A stretch of 64,000 nucleotides of DNA, from NCBI GenBank assembly GCA_041392805.1, contig JAWKLJ010000002.1, positions 883,001-947,000 on the forward strand, in the 5' to 3' direction. The DNA is from Saprospiraceae bacterium. GTDB taxonomy: Bacteria > Bacteroidota > Bacteroidia > Chitinophagales > Saprospiraceae. This document shows positions 42,775 to 52,279 of this stretch, piece by piece (the stretch's first letter is position 1; each line of letters opens with the position of its first letter). A program made the position numbers and the translations under genes. Under the pieces are notes generated by a model. It saw only the letters and a program-made list of their open reading frames with translations. It was not told the origin of the DNA and searched no databases.

Positions 42775-44844
42775 ATGAACAGGCACAGTAAAAGCTCCCT
42801 ATTTTCAAAAATCACTCCTTTAGGTATTCCTATCGTTATTTTCTTTAGCCTTATTTCCTACCCGAATATTGCCAAGGCTGGTGCATCTCAGTCATGCGAA
42901 GATCTATATGTCTCTGGAAAAGAATTGGTTGATTGTAAGGATTATGAAGAGGCGATTGCGACGTTTAAAGCGGCACTTCCTTTAGACTATGAATTGGCCT
43001 ATAGCGCCTGTGAAGTTCAGGCCATTTATGCGATTAGCCGATGTTATTTAAAGTTATCCAATAATATTGAGGCACTCAAGTTTATGGAGCGGTATTTAAG
43101 TTATCCAGAGGAGGTAACGGATGCTTTAACCCGCATGAAAGTGATGGCTAGTATTCCTGATATATACAGGCAATTGGGTTTATTTGAAAGATCGCTAGAG
43201 GAACATGTGAAATTATTAACCCTTCGCGACAGTTTGCATGATACCATTGGTTTGGCTCAGTCTAATTATGAATTAGGGACCCTTTTTTATGACCAAGAAA
43301 ATTATGTTCAATCCAATGCTTATTTTGAGACATCCTTGAATTTCGGTGAGGAATTAAAAGATACCATTGTTATTCTGAATTGTTACAGTGCTTTGGGATC
43401 AAATCACCATAAGATGGGCAACCTAGGCCGGGCACTTTACTATAATGAAGCAGCGTTAGATTTGGGGGCAAACACCAAATTGAAGAATGGGAACCTCTTG
43501 TTGGCTTATGCGGAAATGAATATGGGAAGCCTGATGTTTTCTATGGAGAATTTGATTCCCGCAGAAGTCCACCTGAAAAGAAGTATTGAATTATTTAAAA
43601 CTATTGGTTACAAACCAGGCTTGGCGAGTGCTCACCTAGATTATGGTATCCTAAAAGAAAAAGCAGGAGACCTTAAAGTTGCCTTAGCCGTTTTTCAAGA
43701 AGGCTTAGTTATTGCTAAGGAGATCAAGTCGATTACAAAAGAAGGCGAATTTCATCAAAGCCTATCAGCACTTTACCAGCAATTGAACCAAATTGATAGT
43801 GCCTATTATCATTTAGAGATGTATAGCATTCTAAAAGACAGTATCATCAACCAGGAGCAACAGAAAAGAATGGACCAGGTTCAATTTAAATATGAGTTGG
43901 AAAAGAATGCACGCGAAATTGAGTACCTAAAACAGGACATCGATTTGCTCAACCAAAAGAAAGTCATTGATATCCGCCTTCGGTTTTTATATATTGCCTC
44001 TTTTTTGCTCGTTTTATTAGCATTGGCCTTCACCATTTATGGGTATAAATTTCAAAAAGACAACAATGCCAAACTTACCGAACGCAATGAAAAAATCAAT
44101 GAACAAAATGATCAATTGACGCATTTAAATGCGGAATTAAAGGAGTTTGCCTACATCGCCTCTCATGACATGAGGGAACCTTTGCGGTCAATTGGTGCCT
44201 TTTCTTCCTTATTAGAGCGGCAACATGGTGCCAAGCTGGACCAATCGGGCAAAGAATACCTTACCTTTATTCGGGATGCCGTTAACCGAATGACCTTATT
44301 GCTGACCGATTTATTGGATTACTCCAAAATCAATAGCCAGCAGGCTGCTGAATGGGTTGATTTAAGAGGGGTTATTCAGACCGCCATTTCCAATTTACAT
44401 TATCAAATTGAAGCAAAGGAGGGTAGGGTGGAAATCAACCACAAATCGATACCCTACGTTAAGGCTGTACCTACCCAGATGATGCAACTGTTCCAAAACC
44501 TGATTTCTAACGCCCTAAAATTCAGGAAGGAGGAAGAAGCACCTTTTGTATTCATCGATGGCTACCTTGATGACAATGGTTATGTCATTTCGATTAAAGA
44601 CAATGGGATAGGTATGGATCCACAATACAAAGACAAGATATTCGGTATGTTTAGCCGTTTGAATAATAAAGACCAATTTGAGGGAACGGGGATTGGATTA
44701 GCAACCTGCCGAAAAATTGTCACTCAACACAATGGCCGCATTTGGGTAGAATCAGAGGAGGGCGTTGGAAGTACCTTTTTTATCTGGATACCCAAAAAAG
44801 GTATTAATTTTTCCCAAAGAAAGGTTCTTGCCAAAATAGCTTAG
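42775..44844 (+). CDS. TPR-containing sensor histidine kinase
   Basis: 689 residues from ATG 42775. A signal/anchor sequence is followed by about seven TPR-like repeats (residues ~45-375, e.g. YELGTLFYDQENYVQSNAYF, SALGSNHHKMGNLGRALYY), a coiled coil, one membrane helix (~403-424, LYIASFLLVLLALAFTIYGY), a second coiled coil and the kinase core: His464 in ASHDMREPLR, NLISNALKF (N box), IKDNGIGMD (G1) and GTGIGLATCRKI (G2). The TPR part is expected outside the inner membrane. No response regulator is adjacent. A small peptide gene sits just upstream. The longer start at 42727 lies in the terminator and was rejected. Confidence 0.93.
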   Translation: MNRHSKSSLFSKITPLGIPIVIFFSLISYPNIAKAGASQSCEDLYVSGKELVDCKDYEEAIATFKAALPLDYELAYSACEVQAIYAISRCYLKLSNNIEALKFMERYLSYPEEVTDALTRMKVMASIPDIYRQLGLFERSLEEHVKLLTLRDSLHDTIGLAQSNYELGTLFYDQENYVQSNAYFETSLNFGEELKDTIVILNCYSALGSNHHKMGNLGRALYYNEAALDLGANTKLKNGNLLLAYAEMNMGSLMFSMENLIPAEVHLKRSIELFKTIGYKPGLASAHLDYGILKEKAGDLKVALAVFQEGLVIAKEIKSITKEGEFHQSLSALYQQLNQIDSAYYHLEMYSILKDSIINQEQQKRMDQVQFKYELEKNAREIEYLKQDIDLLNQKKVIDIRLRFLYIASFLLVLLALAFTIYGYKFQKDNNAKLTERNEKINEQNDQLTHLNAELKEFAYIASHDMREPLRSIGAFSSLLERQHGAKLDQSGKEYLTFIRDAVNRMTLLLTDLLDYSKINSQQAAEWVDLRGVIQTAISNLHYQIEAKEGRVEINHKSIPYVKAVPTQMMQLFQNLISNALKFRKEEEAPFVFIDGYLDDNGYVISIKDNGIGMDPQYKDKIFGMFSRLNNKDQFEGTGIGLATCRKIVTQHNGRIWVESEEGVGSTFFIWIPKKGINFSQRKVLAKIA

Positions 44845-44870
44845 CTTATCCATCATTGTTGTTACTTTTG
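44841..44870 (+). promoter_or_regulatory. promoter of the small membrane protein gene
   Basis: TACTTTTG at 44863-44870 matches TAnnTTTG, with TTAG at 44841 as a weak -33 element 18 bases upstream. The start codon is 28 bases downstream. Confidence 0.4.
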
Positions 44871-44897
44871 GGCTTATTTTGATCTTAATAATGCCTT

Positions 44898-45197
44898 ATG
44901 TTTACATTGTTGATTACCCTGGTCCTGGGTTTATTTGTGGCTATGCTTTTTTTGAACGTCTATTTTCGCGTAAAAGTGCTTAAAACCTATCGGAAACTAG
45001 TGGACAATAGGGTCCAGTTTGGGGCTGCACATGTTTTCAATCGAAAAAAAATGGAAGCGGAGGTGCTGCCAAAATACCCGCACATGCGCAAAGAAATTGA
45101 AACCTTTGTTAACCATATGCAATATACCATCAAGATGGCCACAGTATTGATAGCCCTTATCACTTTATTTGGCGGTATATTAATGTATTATCGTTGA
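44898..45197 (+). CDS. small two-helix membrane protein, unknown function
   Basis: 99 residues with an N-terminal helix (LLITLVLGLFVAMLFLNVYF) and a C-terminal helix (MATVLIALITLFGGILMYY) joined by a basic cytoplasmic segment (VLKTYRKLVDNRVQFGAAHV). Not recognised as a named family. It has a candidate promoter of its own and sits between the kinase and the oxidoreductase. Confidence 0.75.
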   Translation: MFTLLITLVLGLFVAMLFLNVYFRVKVLKTYRKLVDNRVQFGAAHVFNRKKMEAEVLPKYPHMRKEIETFVNHMQYTIKMATVLIALITLFGGILMYYR

Positions 45198-45446
45198 GAA
45201 AATAAATGGCTGGCATGGGCTTGACCTTTTCTTTCCTTGTCCTCTCAAATATTTCTGTTATTTTACGCGCCTAAAAAATAGGTTCTTTGACCATTTTTTT
45301 GCGCTAGGCTAGTCTATTGAACCACTAATTGCGCTGTGTAATAATTTAACAAACCGCAGCTACAGGCATCAGAAGTTTACTGAAGGGGCACCAAGCCAAA
45401 CTTTTGATGTCACGTTTGGGTGAAATATAAACAAAAGAACAATCAG

Positions 45447-46436
45447 ATGTTAAAAATTGGAGTATTAGGCGCCGGTCACTTAGGCAAAATTCATCTTAAA
45501 TGTATCCAACTTGCAGCTGCACATTACGATTTGGTGGGTTTTTACGATGCTGATGAAGTAAATAGCCAAAAAGTCGCCTCTGCATTAGGGCTAAGGTCCT
45601 TCTCCAATGCCGTCGAATTGATCAAGCTTGTGGATGTGGTGGATATTGTGACGCCTACGACAACCCATTTCGAATTGGCAAAATTAGCCCTGTTGAATGG
45701 TAAGCATGTTTTTATTGAAAAGCCACTAACCAATACACCGGAGGAAGCCAGGCAACTTCTCGAATTGAGTCAAAAGAAGGGGCTAAAAATTCAAGTGGGT
45801 CACGTCGAGCGCTTCAATCCTGCCCTTCTTGCCTTGGAAGGCATGTCTTTAAAGCCGATGTTTATTGAAGCGCATCGTCTGGCCACTTTCAACCCCAGGG
45901 GAACGGATGTATCGGTGGTATTAGACTTGATGATTCACGATTTGGACATCGTTTTGAGCATGGTCGACGCGCCGGTGGAGGCGGTTCACGCCAGCGGCGT
46001 GGCTGTGGTGAGCGATACCCCTGATATTGCCAATGCAAGAATCGCATTTGCCAATGGCTGTGTGGCCAATTTAACGGCGAGCCGCATTTCATTAAAACAA
46101 ATGCGAAAAATTCGACTTTTCCAAAAAGATGCTTATATCAGTCTCGATTTTCTTGACAAGGAAGCCCAAGTTGTGCGACTTTATGAACCATCAGACCCGA
46201 ATTTACCTAATGAAGCCTTAGGTATGACGATAGAAACATCGAATGGAACCAAACACATTCACATTGATATGCCGTCTATTGTGAGTAGTAATGCCATCCA
46301 GATGGAATTGCAAACCTTTGCCGAAAGTATACAACAAAATCAAACCCCACGCGTTAGCGGAGAAGATGGTTATGAGGCGTTAAAGCTCGCCTATGAAATT
46401 ATGGAGGAGATTGATCGGCGTAACGCCTTATTGTAA
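45447..46436 (+). CDS. Gfo/Idh/MocA family oxidoreductase
   Basis: 329 residues from ATG 45447. N-terminal Rossmann motif IGVLGAGHLGKIHLKC binds NAD(P); the conserved Lys of EKPLTNTPEEA is in place, and VGHVERFNPALLAL and MIHDLDIVLSMV follow. The family oxidises or reduces sugars and related compounds. The GHVERFNP and DLMIHDLDI forms resemble UDP-GlcNAc-derivative dehydrogenases (WlbA-like); a role in surface-sugar synthesis agrees with the sugar-phosphate transferase further downstream. Confidence 0.93.
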   Translation: MLKIGVLGAGHLGKIHLKCIQLAAAHYDLVGFYDADEVNSQKVASALGLRSFSNAVELIKLVDVVDIVTPTTTHFELAKLALLNGKHVFIEKPLTNTPEEARQLLELSQKKGLKIQVGHVERFNPALLALEGMSLKPMFIEAHRLATFNPRGTDVSVVLDLMIHDLDIVLSMVDAPVEAVHASGVAVVSDTPDIANARIAFANGCVANLTASRISLKQMRKIRLFQKDAYISLDFLDKEAQVVRLYEPSDPNLPNEALGMTIETSNGTKHIHIDMPSIVSSNAIQMELQTFAESIQQNQTPRVSGEDGYEALKLAYEIMEEIDRRNALL

Positions 46437-46467
46437 GTCGTTATGGCAATATGAAAGCAAGCATATT

Positions 46468-47334
46468 ATGAGAAATAGCTACATCCTACTCGTCTTAGGT
46501 TTTTTGTATTTTAATCTGTCCTGCGAGGTTATCAACCCCGCAGAAGAAATTCCTGCTTACCTTTATATAACACCCTTTTCTTTTTCAGTTAATCCGGCCA
46601 AACATGGCAGTGCTTCAGCCAATATAACAGAGGCATGGCTAAGTGTAAATGGCGATTTTCTTGGAGTTTACAGCTTACCTGCGACTGTACCGGTATTAGC
46701 GAAAGGTACAGCAAATATTCGACTGGAACCAGGCATATATGATAATGGTATCCGTGCCACTCCCAATGTTTATCCTTTTTATCAGCCTTTTGTAGTTGAC
46801 CAAGTGTTAATGCCCAATCAGGTTGATACGATTCGTCCTGCTACAACTTATCAGGATGCGGTTCGTTTTTCTTTTATTGAAAATTTTGAGAATGGTAGTC
46901 ATATCTTTACCGATCAATTGGAAGGGCAAAGTGGGTTTACTTTGAGTAATGATTTTATCTTTGAGGGCAGTCATTCGGGGCTAATTACCTTAAACAAAGC
47001 TAATGCCCTGGTAGAAATAGCTAGTGCTCAGGCATATACGCAGCTAACTAGCGTTAGTCCGCGGGTATACCTTGAAATGGATTATCAATCAGATGTACCG
47101 GTGGTATGGGGTGTCATCGGATTTACGAATGTAATCAGCGAACAACAGAAGATACTAGAACCTGGTTTTCGAGCCAGAAACAACTGGAACAAGATATATT
47201 TCGACCTTAGTTTATTGGTTTTAGAAGGTAATTATACCGCGCATAAGATTTTATTACAAGCAGCAATCCCTGCGGACAGCAATTTGGAGGAAGCTAAAGT
47301 TTACTTGGACAATATTAAGCTGGTTCATTTTTAG
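46468..47334 (+). CDS. lipoprotein, unknown function
   Basis: 288 residues from ATG 46468. The lipobox is FNLSC (Cys20). Beta-rich mature protein without recognised motif; the C-terminal half (FENGSHIFTDQLEGQSGF, WGVIGFTNVIS, AKVYLDNIKLVHF) resembles a carbohydrate-binding jelly roll. Follows the oxidoreductase closely and precedes the sugar transferase, so probably part of the same operon. Confidence 0.75.
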   Translation: MRNSYILLVLGFLYFNLSCEVINPAEEIPAYLYITPFSFSVNPAKHGSASANITEAWLSVNGDFLGVYSLPATVPVLAKGTANIRLEPGIYDNGIRATPNVYPFYQPFVVDQVLMPNQVDTIRPATTYQDAVRFSFIENFENGSHIFTDQLEGQSGFTLSNDFIFEGSHSGLITLNKANALVEIASAQAYTQLTSVSPRVYLEMDYQSDVPVVWGVIGFTNVISEQQKILEPGFRARNNWNKIYFDLSLLVLEGNYTAHKILLQAAIPADSNLEEAKVYLDNIKLVHF

Positions 47335-47384
47335 CCATGCCAACTGGCGAGTTTGCACGATCTACTTCTCAAAGGATTTACCCT

Positions 47385-48803
47385 ATGACCCAAAAAAGAA
47401 GGTGGCACACTTTTTTTTACAAATTGGCAGATTTTTTTACAGCAATGTTGGCCTGGGCTTGCTTTTTCCTTTATCGTAAACAGCTGGAGGGGGTGATCGT
47501 TGAATGGAAGGCTATCGAAGATCCCAATTTTGGGTATGGTGTGGTGATCATTCCCATCGGGTGGTTGCTGTTCTATGGGATTTTTGACCAGTACAAAGAT
47601 ATTTATCGATTATCCCGGATTGCCACCCTTGCGCGAACCCTCTTTTTGAGCTTCTTTGGAGTCATGTTACTGTTTTTTACGTTGATTCTCGACGATGTAG
47701 TCACCAATTATAAGACCTATTACGCTTCCTTTATTACCCTTTTTCTTTTCCACTTTCTATTGACCGCTACGGTGCGGATGATTATCCTCACGCGTGCGAG
47801 TTGGCGCCTAAAAGCTGGTGAGATTTCATACAGAACCCTGATCGTAGGGGGCAACCAAAACGCGGTGGAATTGTATATGGAGATTAATAACCGCGAAAAA
47901 AAATTAGGGTACGAATTTGTGGGTTTTATCGATACGAATGGTAAGAGTAACAATGAGTTAGCAGATTATTTGCCCCTCTTAGGCCGTTTAGAAGATATGG
48001 CTATTGTTATTGAAGAACAAAATATAGAAGAAGTCATCATTGCGATTGAAACCTCGGAACACAATCGGTTGAAGGATATTTTGAATACGCTGTTTGATTT
48101 TGGTGACCAGGTTTTAGTGAAAATTATTCCTGATATGTATGATATTATATTAGGAACAGTGAACATGAATCACGTATACGGGGCGGTCCTCATTGAAATA
48201 GCACAAGACCTAATGCCCAAATGGCAACGTTTATTCAAACGATTTATAGACTTATTTGTATCACTTTTTATATTGGTTATCTTCTTCCCATTGTATTTGT
48301 ATATAGGGATAAGGGTCAAGTTTTCGTCTAAAGGCCCTATTTTTTTTCAGCAGGAAAGAATTGGTTTGAATGGAAAGCCTTTTTACATCTATAAGTTTCG
48401 GTCGATGGAGGTTGATGCAGAAAAAAATGGTCCGATGCTTTCCCATGATGCGGATGATCGCTGTACGCCTTGGGGCAGCGTGATGCGCAAGTGGCGACTG
48501 GATGAATTGCCACAATTTTGGAATGTACTGAAGGGAGACATGTCCATTGTTGGTCCTCGTCCGGAGCGTCAATATTATATAGATCAAATCCTGCAGCGCA
48601 ACCCCCATTACAAACATTTACTGAAGGTTCGGCCAGGCATTACCTCTTGGGGGCAGGTGAAATACGGCTATGCATCGAATGTAGATCAGATGGTTCAGCG
48701 GCTGAAATTTGATATTCTTTATATTGAGAACATGTCTTTAGCCCTAGATTTCAAGATTATGTTTTATACGTTATTTGTCTTAATTCAGGGCAAAGGGAAG
48801 TAA
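47385..48803 (+). CDS. undecaprenyl-phosphate sugar phosphotransferase (WcaJ-like)
   Basis: 472 residues from ATG 47385, chosen for the AAAGGA upstream; an in-frame ATG at 47337 is the alternative. Five membrane segments and a CoA-binding-like Rossmann domain (TLIVGGNQNAVELYMEI) precede the PglC/WbaP-type catalytic region: KRFIDLFVSLFILVIFFPLY, GPIFFQQERIGLNGKPF, YKFRSM, RKWRLDELPQFWNVLKGDMS and VGPRPERQYY. It transfers a sugar phosphate to undecaprenyl phosphate, starting exopolysaccharide synthesis at the inner membrane. Confidence 0.95.
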   Translation: MTQKRRWHTFFYKLADFFTAMLAWACFFLYRKQLEGVIVEWKAIEDPNFGYGVVIIPIGWLLFYGIFDQYKDIYRLSRIATLARTLFLSFFGVMLLFFTLILDDVVTNYKTYYASFITLFLFHFLLTATVRMIILTRASWRLKAGEISYRTLIVGGNQNAVELYMEINNREKKLGYEFVGFIDTNGKSNNELADYLPLLGRLEDMAIVIEEQNIEEVIIAIETSEHNRLKDILNTLFDFGDQVLVKIIPDMYDIILGTVNMNHVYGAVLIEIAQDLMPKWQRLFKRFIDLFVSLFILVIFFPLYLYIGIRVKFSSKGPIFFQQERIGLNGKPFYIYKFRSMEVDAEKNGPMLSHDADDRCTPWGSVMRKWRLDELPQFWNVLKGDMSIVGPRPERQYYIDQILQRNPHYKHLLKVRPGITSWGQVKYGYASNVDQMVQRLKFDILYIENMSLALDFKIMFYTLFVLIQGKGK

Positions 48804-48805
48804 GT

Positions 48806-49351
48806 TTATTTTTTTGTAATCGTCCGGAGGATGCTGGTGATTTCTCCTTGGGAGGCATCCGCGTAATAAATATTCAGTGCTTCAACTAGTTTTCCATCAA
48901 TCTTCATATAATATTTTCCCGTTCTTTCAACTGCATTATTATTGTAAAAAAGAATGCTTTCTGAATCTTCCCCACGGCAATAAACTCTGCGAACAGTCAA
49001 CTGTACGCTTTGTCCACTTCTATCCGTCGAAAAAATGGTGTTAGGTGTTGGTTCTTCCAAGGTGTCTCCAAATTCTTTACAATATAGGCCATTGCAAAAA
49101 GCATAAGAAAACTGGACATTATTGTCGTCCCGTGTTTTCAAGAACATGGGGCCTTCGAAGCCAGTCATTCCAGGACCCATATAATTGTCAGGAAATTGAA
49201 TGGTATAATCCGATTTTAGCGTTTCAGTGATCCAACTTTCTTGGGAAAAGGGTTCTCCGCAAGAAGGTCCGGTGACTGGCAGGTGCTGTTCTTTTTTGCA
49301 TCCACTTATCATCAGGCATATTATACTCCATCCAAGTAGTCTAAGCATCAT
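48806..49351 (-). CDS. lipoprotein, unknown function
   Basis: 181 residues from ATG 49351 (or 49348). The lipobox is MISGC. Not recognised; Cys pairs (FCNGLYC) suggest a disulfide. Its 3' end is 2 bp from that of the convergent sugar transferase gene. Confidence 0.7.
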   Translation of the reverse strand: MMLRLLGWSIICLMISGCKKEQHLPVTGPSCGEPFSQESWITETLKSDYTIQFPDNYMGPGMTGFEGPMFLKTRDDNNVQFSYAFCNGLYCKEFGDTLEEPTPNTIFSTDRSGQSVQLTVRRVYCRGEDSESILFYNNNAVERTGKYYMKIDGKLVEALNIYYADASQGEITSILRTITKK

Positions 49352-49651
49352 TTTTTCTTTTAAAGATAACCATTTTCCAAAGTACAAGTTTTTAATATTT
49401 CACCATTTGCCAAAAATAAGACAATGGCAACCTCCGACAAACCATGAGGCCGGTGTTGCTTTCGTGTAATTTTTATCTTTCTCTGACAATTTTTGTGGTC
49501 AAGTGAAAGTGAAAGACTAAGGCGATCAGAGGAAGCTGCACTTTGACTCCAGAACACAAGAATTGTCAGAGAACCTTTTTTATTTGGAACTCATTCCTTA
49601 ATGACGGAACAATAGATATCTTCGCGCCTTATTTTATACTCAATTAGCTAT
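49352..49651. other. intergenic spacer
   Basis: 300 bp, AT-rich, no gene seen. CTCTGACAATT (about 49481) is repeated inverted as AATTGTCAGAG (49561-49571), an 11-bp inverted repeat 80 bp apart, of unknown meaning. Confidence 0.4.
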
Positions 49652-50818
49652 ATGTTTCATCACCTCAACCAATTTATTCAGTACAGGGTTGTGCGGGCAA
49701 CGGGCCTTGTGTTTATTGCTATCGGATTGATTTTTGGCACCTGGACGGCTTTTATTCCTACCATTAAGGCGCGATTTGCGCTGGATGAGGCGCAGTTGGG
49801 CTTGCTTTTGCTCTGTTTGCCTGCTGGCGTAATCCTAATGAACCCTTTTTCGGTACCCCTTTTACGTTTTTTTGGGGCTTCCAGGTTGACCCGTCTATTT
49901 GTAGGGGTGTCGGGAATAGTATTTATTTTCCCTGTCTTGATGCCCCAGGTATGGCTAGTGGGAGTAGTTTTGTTTTTGGCGGGCATTTCGTTTTCTATTA
50001 CAAATATTGCGATGAATACCTGCGCCTCTATCTTGGAACAAAAAGCAGGAAGGAATATCATTGCTAGCTGCCACGGATTATGGAGTCTGGGGGCGATGCT
50101 GGGAGCCATTATAACTAGTACCTTGGCAGGTTGGGGCATTCCACCTGCCGGAGCGATGGGCATGTTGTGTATCCTGATAGGCTTCCTGTCCTGGTGGATT
50201 AAAAAGCCTTTGATGGACTTACCAGAAGAAGATTATACTACTACTACGGAAAATAAAAAGGCGAGCGGCTTCATTTGGCCCAACAAGGCACTTTGGTTGC
50301 TGATAACCATTAGCCTTTGCGTTTACTTAACGGAGGGCACTATGGCGGATTGGTCGGCTGTATATATGCGGGAGCTGCTTCAACGTCCTGAAAGCCAGGT
50401 AGGTTTGGGCTTTGGTATCTATGCCTTTTTTATGGCTAGCGGTCGTTTTTTAGGCGATGAATTGATCGCACAGGTAGGCAGCAAACGCGTTTTGCAGTAT
50501 GGAGGTGGGGTGGCGGCCCTCGGTTTTCTACTATTGGTACTGCAACCGCTTTTTGGGGCAATCCTCCTTGGGTTTGCCATGGTGGGAATGGGGGTCTCCC
50601 TGGGCGCTCCTATTTTGTATGCGACAGCGGCTAAGGTGCCAGGTTTGCCACCCGGCGCCGGACTGGCCACGATGAATACCTTCGCTATGGGCGCTTTTCT
50701 GGGGGGGCCTGCCCTGATCGGTTTTTTGGCCAAGTGGCAGGGTTTAGCTTTTGCATTTGGTATCGTTGGCCTTTGTGCTTTTTTGTGGGCTTTGCAGGCG
50801 AGGTGGATGAAGGGCTGA
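49652..50818 (+). CDS. MFS transporter, YbjJ-like
   Basis: 388 residues, about 12 membrane helices. The early region GTWTAFIPTIKARFALDEAQLG and SVPLLRFFGASRLTR and the YbjJ-type segment YLTEGTMADWSAVYMRELL are diagnostic of the subgroup of major-facilitator transporters around E. coli YbjJ. Substrate unknown; a sugar is possible in view of the polysaccharide genes downstream. Confidence 0.92.
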   Translation: MFHHLNQFIQYRVVRATGLVFIAIGLIFGTWTAFIPTIKARFALDEAQLGLLLLCLPAGVILMNPFSVPLLRFFGASRLTRLFVGVSGIVFIFPVLMPQVWLVGVVLFLAGISFSITNIAMNTCASILEQKAGRNIIASCHGLWSLGAMLGAIITSTLAGWGIPPAGAMGMLCILIGFLSWWIKKPLMDLPEEDYTTTTENKKASGFIWPNKALWLLITISLCVYLTEGTMADWSAVYMRELLQRPESQVGLGFGIYAFFMASGRFLGDELIAQVGSKRVLQYGGGVAALGFLLLVLQPLFGAILLGFAMVGMGVSLGAPILYATAAKVPGLPPGAGLATMNTFAMGAFLGGPALIGFLAKWQGLAFAFGIVGLCAFLWALQARWMKG

Positions 50819-50824
50819 GGGTGA

Positions 50825-50920
50825 GGGTGAGTTACACGGAGTTACACAGAGGAGCGGAGTACGCGGAGAAAGAAAAATAACCCCTCTGCGTCCTCTGTGT
50901 AGCTAATAATTGAGGCGCAA
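50825..50920. repeat. imperfect hairpin repeat (ACACAGAGG type)
   Basis: GTTACACAGAGGAGCGGAG can pair with CTCTGCGTCCTCTGTGTAG across about 25 bases. This ACACAGAGG/CCTCTGTGT type of palindromic sequence is seen in intergenic regions of several bacterial groups. It sits between the MFS and GH10 genes. Confidence 0.55.
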
Positions 50921-51003
50921 CTAAAAGTAAACACAACACACTCCAAGAAAAGTCTTATTTTTAAGCAGCCAAACAAGCACTTAACTCATTGAAGTAACGC
51001 ATC

Positions 51004-52107
51004 ATGAAAATCCAATACCCATTTTTTCAGCAAGTCCAAGTCCTTTTTCTTGGCATTCACTTTTTGGTTCTTTTTCCTCCCCTATATTCCACAGCACAAA
51101 CGGCCACCAGTGGGCTGAAAGATTACTATCGGGATTATTTCCCTATTGGGGTTTCGGTAGGGCCACGATCACTGGAAGGAGATCAGGCAGCGCTGATTAG
51201 CGCTCAGTTTAATAGCCTGACCGCAGAAAATGTAATGAAGATGGGCCCTATCCACCCAGAAGAAGACACTTATTTATGGGAAAATGCGGATAAGATTGCA
51301 CAATTTGCATCGGAAAACGGTTTGTTGCTCAGGGGACATACGCTATGTTGGCATAGCCAAACCCCGGATTGGCTGTTTAAGGATGCAGAAGGGCAGGAGG
51401 TGAAAAAGGAAATGCTATTAAAAAGGCTGGAAGATCACATCACCGCTGTTGTTTCAAGGTATAAGGGCAAAGTGTATGCCTGGGATGTGGTGAATGAAGC
51501 CATTGCTGATGGGGAGGCTGATTTTTATCGAGCATCACCGTGGTATACGATCATTGGGGAAGCATTTATCGCCAAAGCTTTTGAATTTGCCCATCGAATT
51601 GACCCTGACGCCCTCTTGTTTTATAATGATTACAATACCATTAATCCTGTAAAGCGAGACAAGATTTATGAAATGGTCAAACGGCTGCAGGCCGAGGGTG
51701 TCCCCATTCATGGCATTGGTATCCAGGGGCATTGGAACATTCATAGCCTTACAGAAGAAAACCTTAGGGCTGCATTAGCAAAATATGCCTCTCTTGGCCT
51801 GAAAATACAGGTCACAGAGCTCGATTTGTCCATCTATAAAAGCGAAAGTGGCCGGCGGAGCAAAGGAGCTGACGAGTCAGATGTTTTTACTCCAGAACTA
51901 GAAAAGCTTCAAGCCGAAAAGTACAAGATGATATTTGAGGTTTTTCGAGATTTCAAAGATGTAATTACTTCCGTTACTTTTTGGAATGTTTCGGATCGTC
52001 ATAGCTGGCTAGACAACTTTCCTGTGCGCGGCCGAAAAAACTATCCGCTTTTGTTTGACAAGGATTTGAAGCCTAAAAAGGCGTATTGGGAAGTGGTGAA
52101 GTTTTAG
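51004..52107 (+). CDS. endo-1,4-beta-xylanase, glycoside hydrolase family 10
   Basis: 367 residues with an N-terminal signal sequence ending STAQT. GH10 signatures: GHTLCWHSQTPDW, acid/base Glu165 in WDVVNEAIADG, and nucleophile Glu272 in QVTELDLSIY. It cleaves internal xylan bonds outside the inner membrane. First gene of the glucuronoxylan-degradation cluster. Followed by hairpin repeat C4. Confidence 0.96.
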   Translation: MKIQYPFFQQVQVLFLGIHFLVLFPPLYSTAQTATSGLKDYYRDYFPIGVSVGPRSLEGDQAALISAQFNSLTAENVMKMGPIHPEEDTYLWENADKIAQFASENGLLLRGHTLCWHSQTPDWLFKDAEGQEVKKEMLLKRLEDHITAVVSRYKGKVYAWDVVNEAIADGEADFYRASPWYTIIGEAFIAKAFEFAHRIDPDALLFYNDYNTINPVKRDKIYEMVKRLQAEGVPIHGIGIQGHWNIHSLTEENLRAALAKYASLGLKIQVTELDLSIYKSESGRRSKGADESDVFTPELEKLQAEKYKMIFEVFRDFKDVITSVTFWNVSDRHSWLDNFPVRGRKNYPLLFDKDLKPKKAYWEVVKF

Positions 52108-52247
52108 GGTCCAGCGAAGAATAACTTCCCCATTTGATGCAGATCTTTTGTCGCTGCACTTCGTTGCTTCATCGGTCTCGTACCGTTGGGTATGTTCCCT
52201 CTTCGCGCCTTGTTCAGCGACAAAATTTCTAGCCTGAAATCAGGTTA
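52108..52247. repeat. hairpin repeat copy C4
   Basis: CCAGCGAAGAATAACTTCCC, ATTTGATGCAGATC, then stem TTTTGTCGCTG (52146-52156) with CAGCGACAAAA (52215-52225), perfectly paired, and AATTTCTAGCCTGAAATCAGG. The outer parts match copy C2 base for base over most of their length; the stem has compensatory changes with respect to C2. Located after the xylanase stop codon. Confidence 0.85.
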
Positions 52248-52279
52248 GCGTTTAAACTAAGCAACAAAATAAAACGAAA

